Source: Epiperipatus broadwayi (taxonomy: Eukaryota; Onychophora; Udeonychophora; Euonychophora; Peripatidae). From it: a stretch of DNA of 64,000 bases. Both the position numbers and the translations under genes were made by a program. The stretch covers positions 10,768,524-10,832,523 of the forward strand of contig JAQFVV010006215.1 of the NCBI GenBank assembly GCA_028023455.1, read 5' to 3'. Under the pieces are notes generated by a model. It made no database searches. It saw only the letters and a list, made by a program, of their open reading frames with translations, and was not told the DNA's origin. Position 1 is the first letter of the stretch. The number at the start of each line of letters is the position of its first letter. Shown one piece after another: positions 33,186 to 44,641 of this stretch.

Positions 33186-35070
33186 TATATATTTTATTGT
33201 AATTAGAATACAGACATTATATATATATTATAACAGTCCGAGAAGAAGTGGAAGTTCCAGTCTTACCGTATCTGTGCTACAGAGCACTACTAGGCTACTT
33301 GAACCTAGAAAATTTATAGAGTAGGCAGATACATGCTGTTAAAGATCCAACTTTTATTTATTAAGACCATCATCCCTTGCCACTAGCTCAGTGAGATGCA
33401 GAGATTTATAAAATATAAATTATTTTAAATATATCTTCAATATAAAAAAAAATTAAATAAAAGAAGCCACTGCCAGTAATTACACACAAACAACATTTAA
33501 TTAACGCACATATATAATCATTTAAAATTTGAGGAATAACATTTATTATTTTAGATTTTAATATTAACTTTTAAATTTAAATTATTATTTTAAATTTTCA
33601 ACCATCCGCACAAATAAATTTAATAATATTTTTTTTTAGATTGTCGAGTATGAATAAACTACATAGATTGCATATGAAAAAGAAAATATTCTATCCCTTA
33701 TTTAACCTTAGGCCAAAAGTTCACAGTCAAACCGACGTCAATCCATCTGATGCATCAATGTATTCAATGCAATATGAATACGACAGTACAAATGCCATAC
33801 TGTCAGGAATGTACATCTGAACAGCATGGTTAGAGATGACAATGACTCTCATCCAGACAGGAATACTACATCTGTCTGATAAGAGCAATAAAAAAACTCC
33901 ATAGGAAGGGACTGCATTTTCCATCTTACTATCCCCTTGCATAGGCAAAAAGAGGGTGTGCAGCATATAATGGTGATCCTGCACATAGTGGACCTCATAC
34001 TACATTTACTAATTACACCGATATATCCAATCCATTGACCCAATCTAACTATGAAACAAATAACCTAAGATTAATCCTCCCTTAATTAATTAATATAACT
34101 TTACACATCTATATAGTCATTCATGTCTGACTTAAATTTAACATTTATATAAGTTCACACAGAAGAATTTTATAAAAGTTTGTTTTTTAATGTTGAATAT
34201 AGATCGGCTACATAGATTACACGGTTAAAAACATTTCAAAATAAACATAAATGATCAAAATATAAAGTCAGTGATGAAATTGCAGAGGGAGATTTACAAG
34301 AAACCCAATGGCATTCATCATAAGATTTTACATTGACACCAATAACTTAAAAGACATCCGAATAAATACATTTTAGATACTCAGCGTAAGGTATCATTAT
34401 TTACCGAATGTCTATATATTCTAATCAAATATGAAAACAAAAACATAATCAACCGATAACGAATCTATGCAAGCATCTATACCCAACTTAAATTTAATGC
34501 ATTTAAATAATTTACACAATAAATATTAAAAAAAATGGAAATGATTTTTAGCAAACTCAAATGTATAAAAATTAAATATTAATAATTAATTTAAAAACTT
34601 AAGTCAGATAAAAGTTCATTTTAAAATTTAGGTTAGCTGAATATTAAAAGCTTGTCAAATCTTAACGAAAGTTCTTAATTACTTTTAAATTTTACAGTTC
34701 ATGTCTTACAGTAGAATAATCCCGGTTCCTGGTGTCAATTCTTGTGAAGTCTTTATTTGAAGGTGGCCTTAGCTGGTTCAATCCTGGTATTACAGTCATT
34801 TCATTTTTAAATAAGTGAGAGAGGGTGACAAGTATGTCTTATCACACCCCTAAAAAAAATCAAGCTGGAACTGTTCTTAATTTCAATATTTTTTCTTTTT
34901 ATATCGATCGTCCGGTTTCACTGCACAATGGTTTCCTGTTCCAAATTTTCATTACGGTCTGAGCCTTCATTGCTGCTTCTATTGGACAGCTAATTTATTT
35001 TTGTTCTCTTATCTATATTTCATCTGACTTTTTTATATAAGAGCTCCAAGGGCTAGTTTGCTTTTCGTTT

Positions 35071-35977
35071 AACTCTTCGCTAGAATGAGACATGAATTTG
35101 CACACAAAGCACCACCTGTGGCATTAGTACTCAATGCAATATTGCGTTTGAATTTCCTTTTACAACTGTTAGCAGATTTGTCCAAATATTTTCGTTTTTT
35201 CAATTTTAGTGCATGCATATATGATTCAGGTATTAGTTTGTAAAGTTTCACATAGATGGCAGTTATAATTAATGATATATTCATTATTCTGTGGAAGGAA
35301 ATCTGTAGCCCCATAGTAACACTTTTTATATTAAAGAAAAACATTCATCTTTGCTATCTGCAAAATAATTTTCAATTTTTTTTAATAATTTGCATTATTC
35401 TTTCAATTGGTAAGTTATAATAATTATTTATGATTTATTTTTCTTTTTTAAAAAATATTTCTATGAAAATAATGTAGATTTTGAAAATATTCAACGTTAT
35501 TTTGTCTTTAAAATTTTCAACATTACAAGATGTTTGCTTATCTATAAATTTTTGAATATCTATTATATTTTTTTACAAAATATTTTAGGTTTTAGTAAGT
35601 ATGTGAATCAAAACTTGATTTATATATATTTTTATAATAATGTATTTTCAATAAATAAAATAAGCAGCATTTGTTTTTCATATATTTTGAGTCACGTGAT
35701 AGCATATATATATTCATTTTTCACCTCATTATATCCGTCGGGTTTTTTGGACAAAAAATATATAAATATGGTTTTCTTTCATATAAAATATAATTTACAT
35801 TTTAGAATGTATATGATCCAAAAATTTTGATTTATATATATTTATAATTCAATAAATAAAATTAGCATTTCTTTTTCATATATTTTGAGTTACGTGATAG
35901 CATATATGCCTATATCTGTAATTGTAAAAATGTACAATTTGGGCCTCTTTTTTGAAAAAAAAAAACTATGGAAAGGT
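35071..35977. mobile_element. Insertion in H copy 2 with TTAA at both edges
   Basis: Comparison with 39480-39520 shows H sequence broken after GTTTAA (35070) and resuming at GGTTAATTTATAAAAC (35978), leaving TTAA on both sides, as in piggyBac-type insertion. The ends (CTCTTCG... and ...CGAAAGG-like when complemented) are only weakly inverted. A 91-codon minus-strand frame (35069-35344) contains a Lys-rich stretch (KLKKRKYLDKSANSCKRKFK) that I cannot assign. The right part has a direct repeat of about 100 bases (35602-35712 and 35814-35912, both with TGAGTYACGTGATAGCATATAT). Confidence 0.4.
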
Positions 35978-37785
35978 TAATTTATAAAACAATCATTTCC
36001 ATTTACAAAAACATTTTATCTTTAGATCTTGTACTTTTTTATAAAAAAAATACGTTCAAATACTTTTTTATTTAAAAAAAAGAAATACTTTTAAAGTTTT
36101 GCATCTGTGCAAATATATATTGTAAATATCGATAAGTCTATCTATATTTTAAAAATTATCATTTGTTATATAAAAAAAAAAAACCTCTTTGAGTTGATGT
36201 TTATATATGAAGTATTATTATTGTTTATGGTTATTAGGTATAGTTATTGTTTGAAGTTATTATTTTATTTATATGTTGATGGTACATCGTTATGAATATT
36301 TAATTATTATAAATAAATGAAGACATATAAATTGTTGATTATATAAAAAAATTATTTTATTTGCAGTGATTATTAAAAAAATACAATATTATTATTTATG
36401 TATATTTTTAAAGCTGTCAAATAAATTTTCAATTTAATATTTTTTATATATATGCTTGATATTTTATTTTTTTTAATGTTAATTGTTAAAATAAAACATG
36501 TGTAACAATGGTTTTCAAAACAGCATTTGCTAGCATGTGGAACAACAGCAACAACAACAAAAAAAGAAGCCATTATTATTAGGATAGTGATTAAAAAAAC
36601 AAAAGGATAAAATTTTGTTGTACTTTGTTTCTTTGAAATTACCATTCTTCAGAATATTGGAATAAGATAGATTTCTATGGTAAATACATAAATCATGACA
36701 GGCTAATAGAGATATATCGCAGCCAAGAGGCTGCACCATTTTCTTTCATTTATTCCAAGGCAGTTTAAAAAGAAAAACTAAGAAAATTTCAACACATGAA
36801 TTTCATCGCGTTTGAAGCCGAAATTTGACATAGCTATCTGGAATCTATAATGGTCAATCTAATAATAATCTGGAGGTAACTAGAATTAATATATTGGATT
36901 CAACATTTCAATTTATTTATTTATTTTTCAAGGAAAGAAATTTTAGAAGGATAAAAATATACATACATCCAAGAATTGACAATTTTCTCTAACGTGATAG
37001 TTTCTTCACTTTAACTAGAATGCATTCTAATATTAAATGGATAAAGAAATAAAACAATGGAATAAGTTGACTTTTGAAGGAAAACTAGACATGTGAACTT
37101 TGAAAGGTAGTCAATAATTTTATATGTATAAATGATATATAAATATATTTTTGAGATCGATATTTTTGTTTACTTTTACTTTTCATTATAAAAATATAAC
37201 GTTTTATAAATATTCAATTCAAGCGTCTTGTCTTCTAACAGCAATAAACGTTTAACAGGTGTCAAAATTAACACTTAAGTAATTTAAAATCTTAAAGTAT
37301 GGCTTATAAGTTTGGGTTGCATATGAGTTGTTATGTATATTTTAATAAGTAAATTTATATTCGCAAATTTTTATTATAAAAATTGTTTTATTATTAATTT
37401 ATTTCCATTTTTTTTTTTATCTTTATATAATGATTCTTATGCATACCAAAACAATAATTTATATATATTTGCTGTATATAATTTTTTTTTTATTTTAAAT
37501 ATCTGAAAAGTATAAATATGGATTTGTATTTATATTAATACCTACTTGTTAAGCACAGATATGTCTTTATCTATTTAATATATATACTTATTGCAAGTAT
37601 ATATGTATATTTATTATTTGGGTTTGTATTTAAAACATTGATATTACCTAAAATTAAATCATAATATAAAAATAAAGGATGTACTATTTGTTTTATAAGT
37701 AATGCCTTTGTAATTTATTTGAAAGAGTATTAATATTTTATTCTTATTTTTCTTTTAATGCCAGAGTCATTATGAAATTAATTGA

Positions 37786-37931
37786 ATTCACAATTTAATA
37801 GAGGATAACTTCATATTTCACTTATTGTTTAGTCTTTAGGCCACTTACACATATTATTATTCACAATTTAATAGAGGATAACTTCATATTTCACTTATTG
37901 TTTAGTCTTTAGGCCACTTACACATATTATT
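37786..37931. repeat. Perfect 73 bp tandem duplication
   Basis: 37786-37858 is repeated at 37859-37931 with no difference that I can see. Identity implies a very recent duplication or a sequence-assembly duplication. Confidence 0.92.
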
Positions 37932-38284
37932 ATTCATTAATATATTTAGATATACATAAATTTACATAATAGATGTGTATATTGGATTTAATAGAATTCC
38001 CTTTGTTTCTGATATATATTTGATTAGTTAGTTATATCAACCTTGAAAATAAATTATAATGATAGATCTCATTGCTCTGTATGATTTTAGATTTATTTCA
38101 TGTATAGCTAGTTGGAAGGGCATATAAACAATTTATTTAAATATAACTGGGATAATTTTGTCTTTCTTCATTTAAATCATACAATCTATTATATTAGGCT
38201 TTCTCAACAATTGGATTCATTTAGATTATGTATATTCCATTACGTTTATCATCCAATGTTTGAAGCATTATTTTCTTCTCATAT

Positions 38285-38645
38285 ATTGATGTTCCATTAC
38301 ATTTGAGGTATAATATGTTTATATGATATATTGTCCATTACATTTGGAACCACAAACTGTTGGTCCTAGTTAACTGATGATTGGTATAATGGAGTAAAAG
38401 TATGTTCCATTACATTTGGACACCACAACGTGGTCAGCATAATATGTTCGTTTAATTATTCATTACATTTGGTGTCTCAAAGTTAGGGGCTTGGTTAACT
38501 AATGATTATTGTTACAAAAGTTCATATGTTTATTTTCATTTGAGATCATATATAAAGATACATTCCATTATATTTGGCTTTCCCAATGTTTGGGGCCTTC
38601 TTTCTTCAATTTAAATGGAATGCAGCAAGTACATTCCATTACAAT
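38285..38645. repeat. Imperfect CCATTACATTTGG repeat field
   Basis: The motif YCATTACATTTGG or a close variant recurs at about 38288, 38330, 38405, 38460 and 38565, with intervening segments that share GGTTAACTRATGAT (about 38368 and 38490). This looks like a decayed minisatellite of about 60-120 base units; its motif resembles the CCATTACA end of the enclosing H copy. Confidence 0.6.
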
Positions 38646-38753
38646 ATATATACATTGAACAACTCTTTAATTTTAGCTTTTAGTTTTTTATTTATGAACT
38701 TAAAAATTTTTTTATTCTAATTTTAAATTAATGTAATGGCATATACCATTACA

Positions 38754-39217
38754 TATCAGTAAACTTCCTCAAAAAACAAAAACATTAAAAAAAAAAGAAT
38801 TTGCTTAGTGTTAGTAATTACATTACACAATTATATACTAAACATTTTTTTTTTTGAAAGACAAAACTTGATTAGTAATTACACACAAATATACTGATAA
38901 AAAAAATTGTTGACTGTTTATTTTTTACTACCAGCTAAATTTCTGCCCCCTCCCTTCCAAGTTTCTTTTCTTCTATTTTTAAGTATTACTTAGGCATGTT
39001 AAATGGTTGAATTTTAAATAAGACTTTTTTTTTTTAATATATTTATATTAGCTATTTTTCTTACTGGCAGTACTTTTAAAACAAAATTCAAACTATAACT
39101 TTATGTTAATATAAAATATATATTTATTTCAGAAAAAATGTTACTGGCATGATTTATCTTTAAAATTCTCAGGGTACTCGTGGTTTATTAAACATCGGCT
39201 CACATTGGGAGGCCAAT
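38754..39217. other. AT-rich spacer between two H copies
   Basis: Nothing recognised. It could be the remains of internal sequence between two long terminal repeats, but no primer-binding site or polypurine tract is clear. Confidence 0.4.
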
Positions 39218-39759
39218 TATAACAGTCCGAGAAGAAGTGGAAGTTCCAGTCTTACTGTATCTGTGCTACAGAGCATCACTAGGCTACTTGAACCTAGAAA
39301 ATTTATAGAATAGGCAGATATACGCTGTTAATACTGGTCATCCGGATTCACTGAACAATGACTTTCTGTTCCAAATTTTCATTATGGTCCAAGCCTTCAT
39401 TGCTGCTTCTATTAGACATCTAATTTATTTTTGTTCTCTTATCTATATTTCATCTGACTTTTTTATATAAGAGCCCCAAGGGCTAGTTTGCTTTTCATTT
39501 AATTTATAAAACAATCATTTCCATTTACAAAAATATTTTATCTTTAGATGTTGTACTTTTTTATAAAAAAAAAAATACATTCAAATACTTTTCTTTTTTA
39601 TTTAAAAAAAGAAATACTTTTAAAGTTTTGCATCTGTGTGAATATATATATATACATACATTGAACAACTCTTTAATTTTAGATTTTAGTTTTTTATTTA
39701 CGAACTTAAAAAAATTTTTATTCTAATTTTAAATTAATGTAACGGCATATATCGTTACA
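39218..39759. mobile_element. H element copy 4, internally deleted (542 bp)
   Basis: The left 125 bases match 33229-33345 closely, then the sequence jumps to the part equivalent to 34905-35070 and 35978-36120 and to the end at 38650-38753. The right-end hairpin TGTAACG/CGTTACA is at 39738-39744 and 39753-39759. The deletion derivative keeps both ends, like a minimal mobilisable unit. Flanks differ (CAAT left, ATAT right), so no target duplication is evident. Confidence 0.7.
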
Positions 39760-39799
39760 ATATATATATATTGTAATATACAACTCTGATCTGGATAGA

Positions 39800-40960
39800 T
39801 ATACTATATATGATGGTTCTGGATTATTAACCTTTTCATTATCTTCTTCTGATGCATACCATTTCTTTTGTGAGAGGAGATTACATCTAATCTATTATCT
39901 TATGCACATTTTCTATGACTAGCCTAACCTAAATTCTGTCAGTTATTTTTTCTGCTAATTTACATCCTTAAATTGAATTTTTTGTTATGCTTTTACAGGT
40001 TATCAATTTCCTCTTGTACTCTCATTAAGCTCTTCCAAATTTCTACTTTTGTCATCTCCACTATCTCATGTAATTAATTTATCTTAATATCCAGTTCTTT
40101 ATTCTCTCATACCTTCTAATGGATTGTATCTACCATATTACCCAAATTCTAAAATTCTTTTTTCAATCTCCTCATAATTATCTTTTTCAGCTGGGCTTGA
40201 CAATCTTTAATTTCTTTGGATACATTTTTATCTGGTCTTTAGTTTCTCTAGCTAAGTTTTTTCTTTGACTTTTACTCTAGCTATGTTTTTCATTTGGCCA
40301 ACTATATTTTTAGTTTAACCAGCCATATTTTTTATTTGACTTTTAATGTTTCTAGACAAGTTTTCCACTTGATTTGTATTGTCTCTAGCCAAGTTTTTTT
40401 ATTTGACTAGTTATATTTTATTTGAGTTTTATTGTCTCTAACCAAGTTTTCCATTTGACCAATCATCTAATTTACTTTTTTAATATTTCTGTAAATAAAC
40501 CCATCATCACTGTTATTTCACCAGTCATATCCTTTCTTGGAGCTTTCAATTTTTCTTCAGCCTGTTCTTCATGAATGATTATATTTATTTTGTACATGGC
40601 TCTGTGATTTCCATCTGCTATGCTATCATAACTTTTTTCTTCTATATTCTGAACTTGCAAATTTATTTTTAATCTTGTAATCATCTACATATACTTAAAA
40701 AAGTTCTTTCTCCCTTCTGTATCATTAATTAGTATGTCCACCTCTCACTCCAATATCAGCCATTTTTTTCTTTCATTACCATGATCAAACCTACTCTTCT
40801 TTAGTATATTTTCTATCCTCTACTTCATCATTTCATTTTAAATATCTATTTTTATTATTTTTCTCAACAATATAACCTCTTCTCCATTCCAATTTTTTTT
40901 TCTTTTATGCAATAATTGTCTTATTTATTTCAAGGTTTGTTTCTATTATACAATATTAAT
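39800..40960 (-). pseudogene. Degraded ORF with coiled-coil-like repeats
   Basis: Minus-strand reading gives interrupted but protein-like sequence: an intact 70-codon stretch (40684-40472; EEQAEEKLKAPRKDMTGEIT), then several repeats of a K-x-K-x-K-x-LxxxxKVK type unit about 20 residues long (40470-40230), then KEIKDCQAQLKK. Stops and frame changes are many. The plus strand shows the repeat as TCTAGCCAAGTTTT-type units. Heptad-rich, charged sequence of this sort occurs in Gag-like proteins of retroelements, but the assignment is only a guess. Confidence 0.4.
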
Positions 40961-41007
40961 TAAGTTGAATACACCCAGATTTTTTTATTGATTTAAATGA
41001 GCACATA

Positions 41008-41126
41008 CATTGAGAGACAAAAGTAATTCCAATTCAAAGATTGGTGATGACTTACTGAAGGAATTTATCAATTTATGAGCCTATTACTGATATGTTAGCC
41101 AAGTGGTAGTAACATTTCCTGCTCAT
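41008..41126 (+). repeat. Repeat family M, copy 2
   Basis: Partner of 25257-25385, same orientation. It lies directly beyond the degraded coiled-coil frame, so the two may belong to one old element. Confidence 0.6.
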
Positions 41127-42764
41127 CATAAAATTAAAATAATAATATCTGAATTCAACATATTTAATAATTTTTGTTTGATATTTTATGGTAAAAAAAA
41201 AATTATGAAAAAATTTCTGTAGCATCTTACCAGGAACTTCCAAAAACTAAATATTTACAAAGCAGTTGTAAATATCCCCTGTGGAAAAAAAGATCTATCA
41301 AAGTGAATATCTATCGTTAGTAATAGTGTTACTAGTAAGAATGACAATTTACAAAACATAGACTAAATCTGCCACTTCATTATGTTATACCCCAAGAATT
41401 TTATGTGCAGGAGTGCTTTTTAACATCATGATAATGCAATAATAATTGTAATAAAAATAATTAACTTCATCTTGCTTTAAACAAATTTCATTCTTTATTA
41501 ACAAAGGTAAATTCATCATACAATTATGCCTTGGCATAAGAAGTTTAAGTACAAACTTTAAATGCAGTTGTTATACTCAGTCATTTTATATTTATGCCAA
41601 GTCCACACATTTAACATTATTGATATTTGTCAATTGTATTTTTTCATGTCTATCAGATCAATGATTTTTCTTGACTACAGGTAAATGCAAGGTAATAAGG
41701 AGTATATTCTGCATCCCATTTAATGATTGTGACTTCGATATATTAACTAAATATATAAATTCTTCATTGGAAGAATTATATCTTCTAAATATTCTCTGCT
41801 TATGGATTATATTTCAAGACATAATATCTTCACTTACTACCTACATCTAATAAAATGGAAAGAAGTTCACAACAATAAATACCTTGGTTGAAGGTATACA
41901 AATAAAACATTGTAGATGAAATTAATCATAGAAGGAAGGAGGGTGTATGCAGATATAGCTATAACATCTAAATTAATTATGTCTATTTGACTGAGAATGA
42001 GTGGGTCTGAAACTTATATGTATACTTAATAGAAGAAAAAAAAAATAGAGACTCAAACCAAATAGTAAAATATAAAAAGAGAAATATAAGGAAAGATGAA
42101 AAAGAAATATATAAGTCAAAAACAAACAACTTTTTATTGATATTAATAAAAAGATTAAAAAGCTGAAACGAAGCTGCATTGAACATATTTCTAGAAAAGA
42201 TGATAATAGATTAATAATAGACTTTTAAAATGGATTGCAAATAAAAACATTTTTTGAAAGATGTCAAACAAAAAACTATAATTTAAAAAGATTGGTCACA
42301 AAAAACTTTATCATGTCTAGTTTAAAATGATGATAGTTCACCCTATAGCATCATTTCAGTTCAACAGGGAGGGGAGAGATGTCAAATTTTTTTAGATAAT
42401 TTAAAAAAAGAAGAATATTCTAATATTTATCTAGATCTTACATCTAAAGAATATAGCATATGAAATCTAAGGTAGACGTTCTGCGATAATTATATTTATA
42501 ATTCCATAATTAAAATGCTTTTTTATTTAATAAATTGTAAAAACAAAAAAAAATCTATATATTTACAAAAGCCTAAATAAATAATTTTAATCTGTGTGAG
42601 TAATTAATGATTCAACTTAAAAAAAAAAAAAATTAAAGAAACAAGTTTTTGATATTGCTATTCAACTTGAAGATTTGCTTCCAGTTATTTTTTCTTTATT
42701 TTTTTTTTTTTTTACATTCCGGCAACTTTTTGTTATTAAAAAAAATCTGGAACTAGTTTTTAAA
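41127..42764. other. AT-rich stretch upstream of HHIPL gene 2
   Basis: Holds the presumed 5' flank and 5' untranslated region of HHIPL gene 2. No TATA box, initiator or upstream exon can be singled out in such AT-rich sequence. Hydrophobic minus-strand frames at 41973-42186 are low-complexity shadows. Confidence 0.45.
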
Positions 42765-43697
42765 ATGGCTAAAATTTACTTCATAAAATTACTACTAATT
42801 TATTTTCTTTGTTATTTATGTACGCCTAAAAAGATTAAAAAATGTTTAAACTTCAATAATACAATTAATGCTAACTTAAGATTTTGCAGCGATTATCAAT
42901 CTCAAAGTTGCTGCGACTCTAAAATGGATTATCGTTTAGAAACCATTTACGATAAGTTAACCGACTATAACGTTAGTAGAGTCTGTAAGTATTATTTTAA
43001 AAATGTGTTATGTCAATTATGTAATCCAAACTCTACGCGATTATATAATACTGAACACATTCGTGAACTGAATCTATCTATACCTCTGCCGAATTTATGT
43101 TTAAAATTTTGTAAAAAATTTCACAAAGAATGTAAAAGCATAATAAATACTATTAGCCATAGTAGCATGATAGATAAGTTATCTACTGCAAATAAGTTTT
43201 GTAACGCGTTGCATTGTGGAAATTTAAATAAATGTTTTTCTGTTGACAAACCCAAAAAGCAACCTCGAGATCTGGATGAAGAACCATGTATTTGTGTTAA
43301 ACAAGTAGCCCAAGTTTCAAATCCTACCTTTTTAACAGGAGCAAATGATGGCACAGATCGCTTGTTTATTGTCCAGCAGGATGGACAAATATTGATAATG
43401 GAAAAAAATGGAACAGTTCTTAGTGATCCATTTTTAGACATCAAAGATCAAGTTGTTTTCGATGAAAAAAAATATGATGAGAGAGGATTACTTGGTTTAG
43501 CATTTCATCCTAAATTTTTGACTAATAAAAAATTTTATATTCAGTACAACATAAATCCTATTGATAACATAAATAATTCAAGAACAAGACTAAGTGAAAT
43601 GAAAGTTGACAAAGACAATTCTTATAAAGCAGATAAATCAGCAGAAAGAATATTATTAGAATTTGATAAGCCTTTTGCAAATCATAATGGAGGTATG
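42765..43697 (+). CDS. HHIPL gene 2, first coding exon (N-terminal 311 residues)
   Basis: The start chosen is ATG at 42765 (AAAATGG context), because it opens a signal peptide (MAKIYFIKLLLIYFLCYLCT); the frame is open 30 codons further up to 42675, but that part is poly-T derived. Residues 27-158 form a Cys-rich folate-receptor-like domain (CSDYQSQSCC, VCKYYFKNVLCQLC, LCLKFCKKFHKEC, FCNALHCGNLNKC). Residues 176-311 start the glucose/sorbosone-dehydrogenase-like propeller (CICVKQVA, NDGTDRLFIVQQDGQI, ERGLLGLAFHP, FANHNGGM). The exon ends at 43697 before GTAAGT, phase 0, inside the HNGG motif. Expected to be secreted; HHIP itself binds hedgehog ligands, but HHIPL functions are poorly defined. 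Later exons were not found before 64000. Confidence 0.93.
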
Positions 43698-44641
43698 GTA
43701 AGTAAAAATTAATCCAATTCTTCCCTTTTCTTTGTTTCTTTAAATATAGTGAAGTGGTATTATATTTGCCTGCTATGTCTATAACCTGAGTTTGAATCCC
43801 AGTCAAATTTTAGTTTTTAATTTTTTTCCAGATTTCAATCAAGCTTATTATATGCTGTCTAAAAAAATAATAATAAACAAAAAAAGTAAACAAACAAAAA
43901 AAACATTAAACTTCCATAAATTTAATAAATTTTATACAATATGGCAATAGCTATTTTACAATCTTAGAGTGGTATACATGAATACATTTAAAAGACAAAA
44001 TAATAAATTTAATAAATTTTATGAGGTGACAGTGGTTATTTTTCCATCTCAGTGTATCATATTCAGTCATATTTATTAATAACATTTGTTTGGTTTACAT
44101 TGAAAGTACATTTTATTCTTGGCTTTAATGTGGTATAGTATTTTATATAATAAACTTTTTTAAAAAGAAGCTAAAAGTTGTATAAATTTTTTAAAACAAA
44201 AGTCATCAAATGTTTTTGTATTGCATAAAAAAGCTTAAAGTTTGAGTTAAAAAAATCTGAAATGTGCAATGGCAAATAGAAATAATTATAAATATTCTGA
44301 AGTTGATATGGATTTAAAAGCATCAAAACAAATTAATGGACTATAGACTGTTGATAATGAAACTAATATTTAATTTTCATTGGGGGAAAAAACTTACTGA
44401 AGAAAAAGGATATCAGATTATGATAAAAATAAAATTTTAGTTTATTTAAAAAAATAATGTTTTTTTATATTGCTTTTTTTTTTAATGAATGTTAATGAGT
44501 AAATTTACATATAGTAAATGTGCTTTCTTAATTTATTATTAATAACTACATTAATTTTTTATAATTTTGTTTATATTATAAGCTTAATTTATATATGCAT
44601 ATCATGGATATAAAAAGTCAATCTGTATTATATATATATAT
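43698..44641 (+). other. Start of HHIPL gene 2 intron 1
   Basis: Begins with a consensus donor GTAAGT. It contains a tRNA-like fragment (43738-43812) and otherwise AT-rich sequence. The intron presumably continues through all downstream repeats, as no further exon of the gene is seen. Confidence 0.7.
43738..43812 (+). other. Decayed tRNA-like fragment
   Basis: A GTGGTATTATATTTGCCTGC segment followed about 20 bases later by GAGTTTGAATCCC (box B-like) resembles the tRNA-derived head of a SINE. Box A is weak. Too decayed to be a tRNA gene. Confidence 0.4.

Larger units (their letters stand above)
36121..38646. mobile_element. Second insertion or expansion in H copy 2
   Basis: About 2.5 kb absent from the corresponding place in the copy at 39218-39759 (between the GCATCTGTG and CATTGAACAACTC landmarks), joined through TA-rich sequence. 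It contains a 73 bp tandem duplication (37786-37931) and an imperfect CCATTACATTTGG repeat field (38285-38645). No genes recognised: minus-strand frames at 36373-36739 are low-complexity. Confidence 0.4.
33229..38753. mobile_element. H element copy 2, interrupted by two insertions
   Basis: The left end TATAACAGTC is at 33229 and the right-end hairpin TGTAATGG/CCATTACA at 38732-38739 and 38746-38753. Segments 33229-35070, 35978-36120 and 38647-38753 together make about 2.1 kb and align with copies 1 and 3 and with the short copy at 39218-39759. The intervening 35071-35977 and 36121-38646 are absent from the other copies and are taken as insertions. Minus-strand open frames at 33727-34043 recur in copy 3 with poor conservation and are not convincing genes. 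Confidence 0.65.

Noticed and set aside
33727-34043. Minus-strand frames in H copy 2 as a conserved gene
   Set aside because: The partner in H copy 3 (46434-46628) agrees only over the first dozen residues and H copy 1 has stops there, so similarity reflects shared DNA only.
41973-42186. Hydrophobic minus-strand frames as membrane proteins
   Set aside because: They are Phe/Leu/Ile-rich translations of A-rich sequence with no other support.
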